A stretch of DNA of 64,000 bases from Desulfovibrio cuneatus DSM 11391. Lineage in GTDB: Bacteria; Desulfobacterota; Desulfovibrionia; Desulfovibrionales; Desulfovibrionaceae. The stretch covers positions 1 through 64,000 of the forward strand of contig NZ_KE387017.1 of the NCBI RefSeq assembly GCF_000430005.1, read 5' to 3'. A model generated the notes under the pieces. The model saw nothing but the letters and a program-made list of their open reading frames with translations, was not told the origin of the DNA and searched no databases. The position numbers and the translations under genes were made by a program. Shown one piece after another: positions 25,285-33,315 of the stretch. Each line of letters opens with the position of its first letter. Position 1 is the first letter of the stretch.

Positions 25285-25535
25285 ATGGGCTCCTGATAAA
25301 GGGGTTTTTGCTTGCAAAACAGAATAATAGAATAAGCGTTATCTTGCAATTCATAAAATGATGCAGTGGCTGATTTATGGTGTATAGGAATGTATTTTGT
25401 CTCAAGTAGGTTGCTTGACGTAGCCTTGCCCTGCCAGTAGTATTTACGGGTTATGCTTGTGGCAGAATGTTGTTGGCCCACAGTGTTGTCTGCTCTTTCT
25501 TTTGCTTATACCCCCCCCTTTTTGGAGGACACCCC

Positions 25536-26387
25536 ATGGATATAACCGCGTTTCTTGATAATCTGACTGGTTTTTTTCGTGCTGGCGACAGAGAAGGCGC
25601 TGCTGCGTTTATGGAAAAAGGGCTTGCCCAGGCCGAAGCCGAAGGGGACCAGAATTCCTGCATTACCATTTTAAACGAGCTGGCAGGGTTTTACCGGGCC
25701 ACCGGGCGTTATGAGCAGGGCATTGAATGTGCCAAGCGGGCCATTGCCACCATACGCAGCATCGGGGGGAACGGCACTGCCGCCCATGGCACCACGTTGC
25801 TTAATGTCGCCACCGTGTACCGTGCCGCAGGCGATATGCCAAAGGCCCTGGAGCTGTTCATGGCAAGCTTTGCCATTCTCAGCGTTTGCCTGCCGGAAAA
25901 CGACAGCCGCATTGCCGGGCTTTTGAACAACATGAGCGCGGTGTATGAATATTCTGGTCGCCATGCCGAAGCCCTGGAAGCCTTGGAAAAAGCGGCTGCT
26001 ATTTTGGCCAAAAACCCTGGCCTGGAAGTGGATGCCGCCATTGTGCAGGCCAACATGGGGCAAAGCCTGTTCCGCCTTGGGCGCTATGAAGAAGGTGAGG
26101 CTGCTCTGGAAAGGGCCATAGCGTTGTTTCAGCCAGCAGGAAATAATGGCAAACCTTCCCCCTATTATGCGGCGGCCTTGGCAGGACTTGCGGAAAGTTG
26201 TTTGCGTAAAGGGGACCCGAGCGGGGCAGTGAAGCATTATGAAAATGCCCTGGCGCAGATGGAAGCTGCCTTTGGTAGAAATCGGGATTATGCTGTACTG
26301 TGTAAAAATTGTGCGCTGGCGTATGATAAAGCGGGGAATGCGCATAAGGCGCAAGAGTTGAGGGCGAGGGCAGAGGGGGTGGCGTAA
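25536..26387 (+). CDS. Tetratricopeptide-repeat protein
   Basis: 283 residues, all helical, with about five to six TPR units (for example LLNVATVYRAAGDMPKALELF, LLNNMSAVYEYSGRHAEALEALEKA and ALAGLAESCLRKGDPSGAVKHYENAL). There is no signal peptide, so it is a cytoplasmic scaffold. ATG 25536 has GGAGG upstream. It converges with the DUF4125/DUF4037 pair; TPR proteins with these domains are found together in related genomes (general knowledge, not checked here). Confidence 0.85.
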   Translation: MDITAFLDNLTGFFRAGDREGAAAFMEKGLAQAEAEGDQNSCITILNELAGFYRATGRYEQGIECAKRAIATIRSIGGNGTAAHGTTLLNVATVYRAAGDMPKALELFMASFAILSVCLPENDSRIAGLLNNMSAVYEYSGRHAEALEALEKAAAILAKNPGLEVDAAIVQANMGQSLFRLGRYEEGEAALERAIALFQPAGNNGKPSPYYAAALAGLAESCLRKGDPSGAVKHYENALAQMEAAFGRNRDYAVLCKNCALAYDKAGNAHKAQELRARAEGVA

Positions 26388-26469
26388 GTTTTTTTGTAAT
26401 GTGGGATTGCTAAGGCTATGGCGGCGGCACGCCGCACGACCTCATGCATCTCAGTTCTTAAAAACGATC

Positions 26470-26489
26470 AAGGGGACGTGCTTCCCCTT
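26470..26489. terminator. Hairpin between convergent genes
   Basis: AAGGGGA-CGTGC-TTCCCCTT sits at the 3' end of the DUF4125 gene and about 80 bases after the TPR gene. It is short and lacks a long T-run. Confidence 0.4.
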
Positions 26490-27102
26490 ACCCTTTCGCC
26501 GCAGCCACTTCCGCCTCTTGCAAGCTGGCAAACCCCGACCTGACCGCCTGCCCGTGCAGGGCCATTTCCACGCCGTTTTTCCCCTGGTCACGCAATTCCC
26601 TCATGTGGGCATACAGCAATTGCAGTGTATTCGTGGAATATGTCAGCAATTCTCCACGCAGGTACGTTTCAAACGAGGTTTCCACCGCAGAATCTTGTGA
26701 AGCACGCAGGGCTCTGCCTTTATGGGCCAGGGCGGGAAAGTGCTGCGCTACTGCCTCTTTCCACACAATATTCATCTCCACCAGGGCATCCACCAGGGTT
26801 TTCACACTCAGGGGCAGGGGGGGAAGGTGGTGGGCAATGGCGGTATACTCCATGGGGTGGGTATACTCCATCATGCGAGCGTATTTTTCCGTCATCAGGT
26901 TGCGGCCAGTAGTTTTTGCCGCCGCAAGGTCTGCCAGATAACTTTGGCCTATGGCGTCTGTCCACGTGTCCAGTTGCCCGCCCCGTACTGCCCGGAAGGC
27001 ACGCGGGTTCATTTGGCAGGAGGCAGGCCCCCCTACGTTGGCAACCTTGGCAAACATGTCCCATTCGGCACTAATTATGTTGTCTACGAGTTGCGCATTC
27101 AT
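26488..27102 (-). CDS. DUF4125 family protein
   Basis: 204 residues, helical, no signal peptide. The N-terminal block IISAEWDMFAKVANVGGPASCQ and the following QLDTWTDAIGQSYLADLAAAKTTGRNLMTEKYARMMEYTHP are characteristic of DUF4125, a family of unknown function. It lies 30 bases after the DUF4037 gene, its usual neighbour, and is clearly in one operon with it. Confidence 0.82.
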   Translation of the reverse strand: MNAQLVDNIISAEWDMFAKVANVGGPASCQMNPRAFRAVRGGQLDTWTDAIGQSYLADLAAAKTTGRNLMTEKYARMMEYTHPMEYTAIAHHLPPLPLSVKTLVDALVEMNIVWKEAVAQHFPALAHKGRALRASQDSAVETSFETYLRGELLTYSTNTLQLLYAHMRELRDQGKNGVEMALHGQAVRSGFASLQEAEVAAAKG

Positions 27103-27132
27103 AGCTCTTCCTTCCTTAAAAAGAGTGCAGCG

Positions 27133-28074
27133 CTACCCCAGCATAAGGTGCAGGGCGCGCAAGGTTGGGTCTGTTATGCTTGCCTGTACTGATTCTGCCT
27201 GAGGCAGCATGAAGGAATCTGTGGCGCTGGAAAGGTGTTGCTTGTGCAGTTCTGCTGTGACAAGGGTGCAAATGCGCTCAATAAGGGCAACCTTCAGCTC
27301 ACCGCCTTGGTCAAAGCCCCCTTGGGTCTGCACCAGGGCGGTGAGGGCAGTGGCAACTTCCCCTGCCGGAGCAGGCAACAGGGCAAGGCCGTGGTGCGCC
27401 CACTTGTAAAACGGCTTGTAGCGTTTATGCAGCAAAAACAGAGCAGAACAGGCGGCTTCAATGAATGCCGCCTCTGCCATGGCTGCGGCTACAAATTCCT
27501 TGCGGGCTAAACAGCGTGGCAGGTTATACTGCCCGGCCTGCCCCATAATAGCACAGCGGGCTGCAAGCTTTTTGCGGCGCACATCTTCCGGGTAAAAGGC
27601 CAGCAAGGCTTCACGCAGGCGGGTAAATTCCCCGGCAGGGTCGGCAAAAACCTTGCCGTTGGTGGCGGTGGCCAGGTGGTCTTCCGGAATGGTGAGCCAG
27701 GCCTTGGGGGTTTGGGGCAAGGTACGGCTGCCAAGGTAGCGGAAATAAAAATCGCTTATGCGCCATACTCCGGTGCGTTGTGCGCCATTGGCATGGCTGG
27801 CCCGCACCGGGTAGCCCTGAAATGTATCTGGCAGGGAAGCAAGGGCCTTGGCAAGGCGGTCCCCTTCCTGGGCATAATCGTCGTCGTTCAGCCACAGGCA
27901 CAGGCCTGCCCCCCAGTCGTGGTCGCGGGAAATGGCGTCGTCAAAGCCCATGCATTCTGAACCTTCCCCCACAAGCCCTGCGGCAATGCGGGGCATAAGG
28001 GTGGGGAAACTTCGGCGCAACATGGGGGCGCACTGCTCGGTATAGAATAATTCTGCGAGTTGTAGTCCGTTCAA
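27133..28074 (-). CDS. DUF4037 nucleotidyltransferase-like protein
   Basis: 313 residues. The N-terminal part carries a nucleotidyltransferase-like active site (GEGSECMGFDDAISRDHDWGAGLCLWL, with spaced acidic residues), and the C-terminal helical DUF4037 domain follows. Substrate and product are unknown; the fold suggests nucleotide transfer to a protein, RNA or small molecule. First gene of a two-gene operon with DUF4125. Confidence 0.82.
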   Translation of the reverse strand: MNGLQLAELFYTEQCAPMLRRSFPTLMPRIAAGLVGEGSECMGFDDAISRDHDWGAGLCLWLNDDDYAQEGDRLAKALASLPDTFQGYPVRASHANGAQRTGVWRISDFYFRYLGSRTLPQTPKAWLTIPEDHLATATNGKVFADPAGEFTRLREALLAFYPEDVRRKKLAARCAIMGQAGQYNLPRCLARKEFVAAAMAEAAFIEAACSALFLLHKRYKPFYKWAHHGLALLPAPAGEVATALTALVQTQGGFDQGGELKVALIERICTLVTAELHKQHLSSATDSFMLPQAESVQASITDPTLRALHLMLG

Positions 28075-28174
28075 AGTATTCTCCTTACGCCATAAAATCA
28101 GTAGTTTCCAAAATGCTTTGCCAACGGAGTAAAAAGTCTAGTTCTACTGAGTAGCACCTAGAGGAAAGGCTGAG

Positions 28175-28355
28175 TTTTTGGGTTTGGCAAGGCGCGATGT
28201 TTTTTTTGAAGAGTGGGGTGACAATTCCGCAGGAAAGCGGAATTGGGAACCGCACGCAGTGCGGGAGCCGAAGGCCAAGGCCCAGGACGGGCCGAGTCAA
28301 CTCTTTGGCCCTGCCCCCCTTGAAAAAATGCAAGCAACGTAGCCAAACCCAAAAA
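28175..28355. repeat. GTTTGGC-type palindromic element enclosing a three-hairpin element
   Basis: Perfect 14-bp ends TTTTTGGGTTTGGC (28175-28188) and GCCAAACCCAAAAA (28342-28355), followed inward by TTTTTTTTGAA and TTGAAAAAA. These arms match the inner arms of the MITE-like repeats (GTTTGGCAAGGCGC...TTTTTTGAAG and AAGCAACG...GCCAAAC). The centre is not the usual short loop but copy B of the CAGGA-loop element. Confidence 0.75.
28222..28300 (+). repeat. Three-hairpin CAGGA-loop element, copy B
   Basis: Hairpin 1 is CAATTCCGC, loop AGGAAA, GCGGAATTG (28222-28245), identical to copy A. Hairpin 2 is CCGCAC-GCA-GTGCGG (28250-28264). Hairpin 3 is GGCCC, loop AGGAC, GGGCC (28279-28293), followed by GAGTCAA. 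It lies between the efflux operon and the DUF4037 operon, on the strand opposite to both. Confidence 0.8.
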
Positions 28356-28369
28356 GGCAGTCTTACCTC

Positions 28370-29812
28370 CTACCAGCGGCGCTCAGTGACGCCTTCCTGC
28401 GGGCCTTTGCCCTGCATAACTTCACCAATGGCAGCCGTATCCCACCCGCCGCCAAGGGCCTTTACCAGCATAACCGCTGCCACAAGGCGCTGCCCCTGCA
28501 CCTGAATGGCGCTTCTCTCGTTGGTAAGGGCTGCGGTTTGGGTGTTCACCACTTGCAAATAGGTGGTCAGGCCACCCTGATATTGGGAAAGGGAAAGGCG
28601 CAACGCCATTTGCGAAGCCCGCACGGCGCGTTCCTGCGCTTCGGCCTGAACACCCAGGTGACGCAAGGCGGCAAGGTTGTCTTCCACTTCCTTAAAGCCT
28701 TGCAACACCGTTTGGCGGTACTGGGCGGCTGTCGCTTCAAAGCTGGCCCAGGCGGCATCGGTTTTGGCAATGGTTTTGCCACCGTTCAGCAGGTTAATGG
28801 CGGCACTTGGCCCAAGGGACCATACAGTAATGGGAGCGCTGAACAGGGCTGCCCCACTTTTGCTGGCGTCTGCCCCCAGAAAGAGGGAAGGCAACCACCC
28901 GGCGCGGGCAGCGCCAATGCCTTCATTGGCAGCGGCAACGCGGCGTTCTGCCGCGGCAATGTCGGGCCTGCGTTCCAAAAGGGCGGAAGGCAGGGCCGTG
29001 GGAATGGCGGGCACGGTGGCCACCAGGGGGCCACGTTCCAGGCTGAAGGTGGAAGGCATACGCCCTGTAAGCAGGGCAATGCCTGTTTCCAGCCCGGCCC
29101 GCTGGCGGTTCAGGTCTGCCAGTTGCGCTTCCGCACTGGCAAGCTGTGTTTCGGCCTGGGCCACGTCGGCTGCTGTTACCATGCCGCCCTGAAACTGGCT
29201 GCGGGTAAGCTGCACGGCCTTGGCAAAGGTGGCAATGGTAGATTCATACAGGCCAATTTGCACATCAAGGGCGCGCAACTGGAAGTAAGTTTGGGCAAGT
29301 TCTGCCTGCATGGCAAGCTTCATGGCGGCGTAGTCTGCTGCGCTGGCGCTTTCCGTGGCAGAAGCACTTTCATAGGCGGTAATGGTGTTCCACAAGCTGG
29401 CTTCCCACTTCACGCTGCCGCCGAACTTGTAGGATTCGCTAATAACCGAGCTGCCCGTTGTGTCAGTACTACCGCGGGAAATGCTGCCTGTGCCGTCCAC
29501 TGTGGGAATAAAGCCAGCCCTGGCGGCGGCTGTTTCAGCCCGTGCCTTGCGGTAGTTGGCGGCAGCCACGGCAATATTCTGGTTGGCGCTGTTCAGGTCT
29601 TGCATCAGCCGGGTCAGGCCGTCGTCCTGGAACAGGGTCCACCAACTGGTGCGCTGGAGCACGCTTTTGGGGTTCACCTGCACCCATTCCCCCAGGTTTT
29701 TATATTCTGCGGGGGCAGGGGCTGGCAGGGTGGGTATTTCATAACTTGGGCTGAGGCACCCGGAAAGGGGCAAAGCCAGCAGGCTGAGCAAAATCAAGGA
29801 ATATGGTTTCAT
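28370..29812 (-). CDS. Outer-membrane efflux lipoprotein, TolC/NodT family
   Basis: 480 residues; lipoprotein signal MKPYSLILLSLLALPLSGC (lipobox LSGC). Two tandem OEP repeats build the trimeric outer-membrane channel-tunnel; typical motifs are RPDIAAAERRVAAANEGIGAARAGWLPSL and QGGMVTAADVAQAETQLASAEAQL. It is the last gene of the RND efflux operon, and its ATG overlaps the stop codon of the upstream pump. Confidence 0.92.
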   Translation of the reverse strand: MKPYSLILLSLLALPLSGCLSPSYEIPTLPAPAPAEYKNLGEWVQVNPKSVLQRTSWWTLFQDDGLTRLMQDLNSANQNIAVAAANYRKARAETAAARAGFIPTVDGTGSISRGSTDTTGSSVISESYKFGGSVKWEASLWNTITAYESASATESASAADYAAMKLAMQAELAQTYFQLRALDVQIGLYESTIATFAKAVQLTRSQFQGGMVTAADVAQAETQLASAEAQLADLNRQRAGLETGIALLTGRMPSTFSLERGPLVATVPAIPTALPSALLERRPDIAAAERRVAAANEGIGAARAGWLPSLFLGADASKSGAALFSAPITVWSLGPSAAINLLNGGKTIAKTDAAWASFEATAAQYRQTVLQGFKEVEDNLAALRHLGVQAEAQERAVRASQMALRLSLSQYQGGLTTYLQVVNTQTAALTNERSAIQVQGQRLVAAVMLVKALGGGWDTAAIGEVMQGKGPQEGVTERRW

Positions 29813-32800
29813 GCATTCTCTCCCAAGGGGTGCGAAGCGTTTTTCTTGCGGGCGGCGCGTGATTCTTTGGAAACTCTGTCCAGGTACAAGTACACCACGG
29901 GAGTGGTATACAGCGTTAATATCTGGCTGACAATAAGCCCGCCCACAATGGTTATGCCAAGGGGGGCACGCATTTCCGACCCTTCCCCAAAATTAAGCAT
30001 GAGGGGAATGGCCCCGAATATGGCTGCCATGGTGGTCATCATAATGGGGCGAAAGCGCAGTAAACAGGCGTTATAAATGGCAGTTTTTGCATCCAGCCCC
30101 TCGTTTCGCCGGGCCGCAATGGCAAAGTCTACCATCATGATGGCATTCTTTTTCACAATGCCGCACAGCAAAAGTACCCCGATAAAGGCAATAATGGTAA
30201 ACTCCTGCTTGAACAGCATAAGCCCCAAAATGGCCCCCACCCCGGCGGAAGGCAGGGTGGAAAGAATGGTCAGGGGGTGGATGAGGCTTTCATACAACAC
30301 GCCAAGCACAATATACAGGGTTATGAGAGCTGCCGCAATGAGTAGTGGCAGGTTGCCCATGGAGCTTTTGAACGTTTTGGCTGTTCCCTGAAAGCCGCCG
30401 CGAACAGTATCCGGCAAACCCAGTTCAAACACGGCATCCTGAATTTTCTCCTGCACCTGGGAAAGAGAAATGCCGGGTTGCAGGTTAAAAGAAATGGTGG
30501 CAGCCGCCATTTGTTCCTGGTGGCTTACAGAAAGTGCGGTGAGGGAAGGTTCATAGGTTGCCAGCGCCCCAAGGGGAATAAGAGGGGTGCCTGTGGCGGC
30601 TGCCCCAAGGCTGGAACCTGCGTTGCCGCCAATGCCCGTGGTGGCCCCGGAAGTGGCTTGGGCCTTGGCAGCGGCAAGGCCGCCGGTGGGTACATACACG
30701 CTGTCCAGGTTTTTGGTGCTTTCCAAATAAGGAGTGTCATACTCCAGCACCACCCGGTACTGGCTGGTGTCGGTGTAGAGGGTAGAGGCAAACCCCTGCC
30801 CAAAGGCCAAACTCAGGGCCGTGTCCAGTTGGCGCTGGGTCACGCCCAGTTCAGCCAGTCGGTCTTTGTTGGCAAACACGGTGGTTTGCAAGCCTCTGTT
30901 TTCCTGGTCGGAGTTCACGTCAATAAGGCCGGGTACACTTTTCAGCCGTTCTGCCACAATGGGTGCCCAGTGGCGCAGGTCGCCCAGGTTGTCGCTTTGC
31001 ATGGTGTATTGGTAAGTGGCCTTGGTGCGCCGCCCCCCCACGGAAAGGTCTTGAAGGGTTTGCAGGCGCAACTGGGCACCGGGAATGGAAAGAAGCTTGC
31101 CGCGCAAATCGTTAATGACACCTTCAATGGTAGTAGTGCGCTGGCTGCGGGGTTTTAAGGAAATGAACATAATGCCGGAGTTGCGCTGAAAGCCCCCGGC
31201 AAATCCCCCCACAGAAGCCACGTCCGGGTGGGCGCGCACCATGTCCATAAGCTTCATGAATTTCGGCTTCATGGCTTGAAAGGAAATGCTTTGGTCTGCC
31301 TGGAGCATGCCCAAAATAAGCCCCGTATCCTGCACGGGGAAAACCCCTTTGGGCACCACTATGTACAAAAAGACGTTAAAGAAAATGGTGGCCAGCAGAA
31401 CAAGCAGGGTAATTTTTTTGTGGTTCAGCACGCCTGCCAGTGTTTTGGCATAGCCCTTGTGCAGGGTGTTGAGAAAGCGGAACCAGCCATTAAGGATACC
31501 CCCGGCAAGCTTGTGCATAAGCCCGGTGTGGCTGTGGGTTTCATCTACGGGCCGCAGCATGTAGGCGCACATGGTGGGGGTGGTGGTAAGGGAAACCACA
31601 AGGGAAACCAGCACCGCCACGGAAAGGGTAACGGCAAACTCCTTGAATAGCCTGCCGAGCAGGCCGCCCATACCCAAAATAGGAATGAAAATGGCCACCA
31701 GGGAAATGCTGATGGAAATAACGGTAAAGGCCACTTCCCGGCTGCCCAGGTGGGCGGCGGGCATGGGGGCCATGCCGCCTTCAACATGGCGCACAATATT
31801 TTCCGTCACCACAATGGCGTCGTCCACTACAAAGCCCGTGGCAATGGTCAGGGCCATAAGGGAAAGGTGGTTCAGGCTAAAGCCCATAAGGTACATAACA
31901 GCAAAGGTGCCCAGCAAGGAAACAGGCACCGCCACAGCAGGAATGATCACGGCCCGCAAGTTGCGTAAAAACAGGAATACCACCGCGGTAACCAGCAAAA
32001 CGGCAATGACCAGGGTGAGTTCCACGTCGTGCAGGGAAGCCTTGATGCTGGGGGAACGGTCCATAATGACGTGGAAGTCCACACTTTCCGGGGCCCATGC
32101 CCGCAACAAAGGCATGCTGCTGCGTACTTGCTGCACGGTTTCAATAATGTTTGCCCCGGCCTGTTTAAAGACTATAAGCAGTACGGCGGGCTTGCCGTTG
32201 GCAGCCCCCAGGTTGCGAATGTCCTGCTTGTCGTCAATAACCCGTGCTACATCGCCCAGGCGCAGGGTTGCCCCGTCTTGTTGGCGGATGATGACATTTT
32301 CAAAGTCTTTGGCATGGCGCAGTTTGTCGTTGGCACCAACAATCCACTGGGTTTCCCCATCGTCCACAATACCCTTGGGGGAGTTGGCATTGGAGCGGGC
32401 AATGCTGGTGCGCAGGTTTTCCATGGAAAGGCCGCTTTGCTGCAAGGGCAGGGGGTCTACTTCCACCCGCACGGCAGGCAGGGAACTGCCTGCAATTTGC
32501 ACCTGGCCCACGCCTTCAATTTGTGAAACCTTTTGGGCCAGCACAGAAGAAGCCAGGTCGTACATTTCTCCCATGGGCATGGTGGCAGAGGTCAGCCCCA
32601 GAATCATGATGGGGGCATCTGCCGGATTCATTTTGCGGTAGGATGGGTTGGTGGGCATGGTGGGCAGCATGGCCCGCGCCGCGTTAATGGCGGCTTGCAC
32701 GTCACGGGCGGCCCCGTCAATGTTGCGGTCCAGGTCGAACTGCAAGGTAATGGAGGTGGTGCCCATGTTGCTTTGCGAGGTCATTTCACTAATGCCGGCA

Positions 32801-33021
32801 ATGCGCCCAAGGGCACGTTCCAGGGGGGTGGCCACGGTGGCGGCCATGGTTTCCGGGCTGGCTCCGGGCAGGTTGGCCTGCACCCGGATGGTGGGAAAGT
32901 CAATTTGCGGCAGCGGGGCCACAGGCAAAAAAAAGTAGGCCACAAAGCCCACCAGGGCAATGGCACAGGTGAGCAGGGTGGTGGCCACCGGGCGCTTGAT
33001 GAAGGGGGAAGAAATACTCAT
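29809..33021 (-). CDS. RND multidrug efflux transporter, MdtC-like
   Basis: 1070 residues; hydrophobe/amphiphile RND pump with 12 membrane helices and two large periplasmic loops. The N-terminus SPFIKRPVATTLLTCAIALVG and the proton-relay pair in [14 protein letters not shown] are canonical. An insertion rich in Gly/Ala/Ser (near GIGGNAGSSLGAAATG) lies in the second periplasmic loop. It follows a second RND gene, an arrangement like mdtB-mdtC. ATG 33021 is chosen over an upstream TTG. Confidence 0.93.
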   Translation of the reverse strand: MSISSPFIKRPVATTLLTCAIALVGFVAYFFLPVAPLPQIDFPTIRVQANLPGASPETMAATVATPLERALGRIAGISEMTSQSNMGTTSITLQFDLDRNIDGAARDVQAAINAARAMLPTMPTNPSYRKMNPADAPIMILGLTSATMPMGEMYDLASSVLAQKVSQIEGVGQVQIAGSSLPAVRVEVDPLPLQQSGLSMENLRTSIARSNANSPKGIVDDGETQWIVGANDKLRHAKDFENVIIRQQDGATLRLGDVARVIDDKQDIRNLGAANGKPAVLLIVFKQAGANIIETVQQVRSSMPLLRAWAPESVDFHVIMDRSPSIKASLHDVELTLVIAVLLVTAVVFLFLRNLRAVIIPAVAVPVSLLGTFAVMYLMGFSLNHLSLMALTIATGFVVDDAIVVTENIVRHVEGGMAPMPAAHLGSREVAFTVISISISLVAIFIPILGMGGLLGRLFKEFAVTLSVAVLVSLVVSLTTTPTMCAYMLRPVDETHSHTGLMHKLAGGILNGWFRFLNTLHKGYAKTLAGVLNHKKITLLVLLATIFFNVFLYIVVPKGVFPVQDTGLILGMLQADQSISFQAMKPKFMKLMDMVRAHPDVASVGGFAGGFQRNSGIMFISLKPRSQRTTTIEGVINDLRGKLLSIPGAQLRLQTLQDLSVGGRRTKATYQYTMQSDNLGDLRHWAPIVAERLKSVPGLIDVNSDQENRGLQTTVFANKDRLAELGVTQRQLDTALSLAFGQGFASTLYTDTSQYRVVLEYDTPYLESTKNLDSVYVPTGGLAAAKAQATSGATTGIGGNAGSSLGAAATGTPLIPLGALATYEPSLTALSVSHQEQMAAATISFNLQPGISLSQVQEKIQDAVFELGLPDTVRGGFQGTAKTFKSSMGNLPLLIAAALITLYIVLGVLYESLIHPLTILSTLPSAGVGAILGLMLFKQEFTIIAFIGVLLLCGIVKKNAIMMVDFAIAARRNEGLDAKTAIYNACLLRFRPIMMTTMAAIFGAIPLMLNFGEGSEMRAPLGITIVGGLIVSQILTLYTTPVVYLYLDRVSKESRAARKKNASHPLGENA

Positions 33022-33315
33022 CTCTTGTTCTATCTCCAAGTAAAAACGACGTTTTTACTTGAGGAGGCTCTGCCTCCCCAAACCCCTTCGCCAAGGGCAT
33101 GATTGACTCGGCCTGTTCTGGGCCTCGGCCTTCAGCTCCTGCCCTTCGGGCAGTTACCAATTGTGCTTCCTGCACAATTGTCCTTTTGGAACCCGCAGTT
33201 ACGGTCACTTTCTCGCAAGGTCGAAAGTGAATGAAAATGGGGGTCAAGGGGAATCATTCCCCTTGCAGGGGGTTTGGGGGACAGCGTCCCCCAATAAATG
33301 TCAATAAAATTGGTA
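33022..33315. other. Structured spacer between the two RND genes
   Basis: About 290 bases, unusually long for an mdtB/mdtC-type spacer. Besides copy C of the three-hairpin element it holds GAGGCT/TGCCTC-type, AAGGGGAATCATTCCCCTT (33248-33266) and GGGGGAC/GTCCCCC (about 33276-33294) inverted repeats. No gene seen. Confidence 0.6.
33103..33181 (-). repeat. Three-hairpin CAGGA-loop element, copy C
   Basis: Read on the minus strand: CAATTGTGC, loop AGGAA, GCACAATTG; then CTGCCC-GAA-GGGCAG; then GAAGGCCGAGGCCCAGAACA and GGCCGAGTCAA, which aligns with copy B with few changes. Hairpin 1 differs from copies A and B at two stem pairs, and both changes are compensated. Hairpin 3 is weakened and has AGAAC in place of AGGAC. 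It lies between the two RND genes on their coding strand. Confidence 0.8.

Noticed and set aside
28538..30076. 512-codon frame opposite the outer-membrane factor gene
   Set aside because: Mirror frame of a clear TolC/NodT gene; amino-acid composition is that of an antisense translation.
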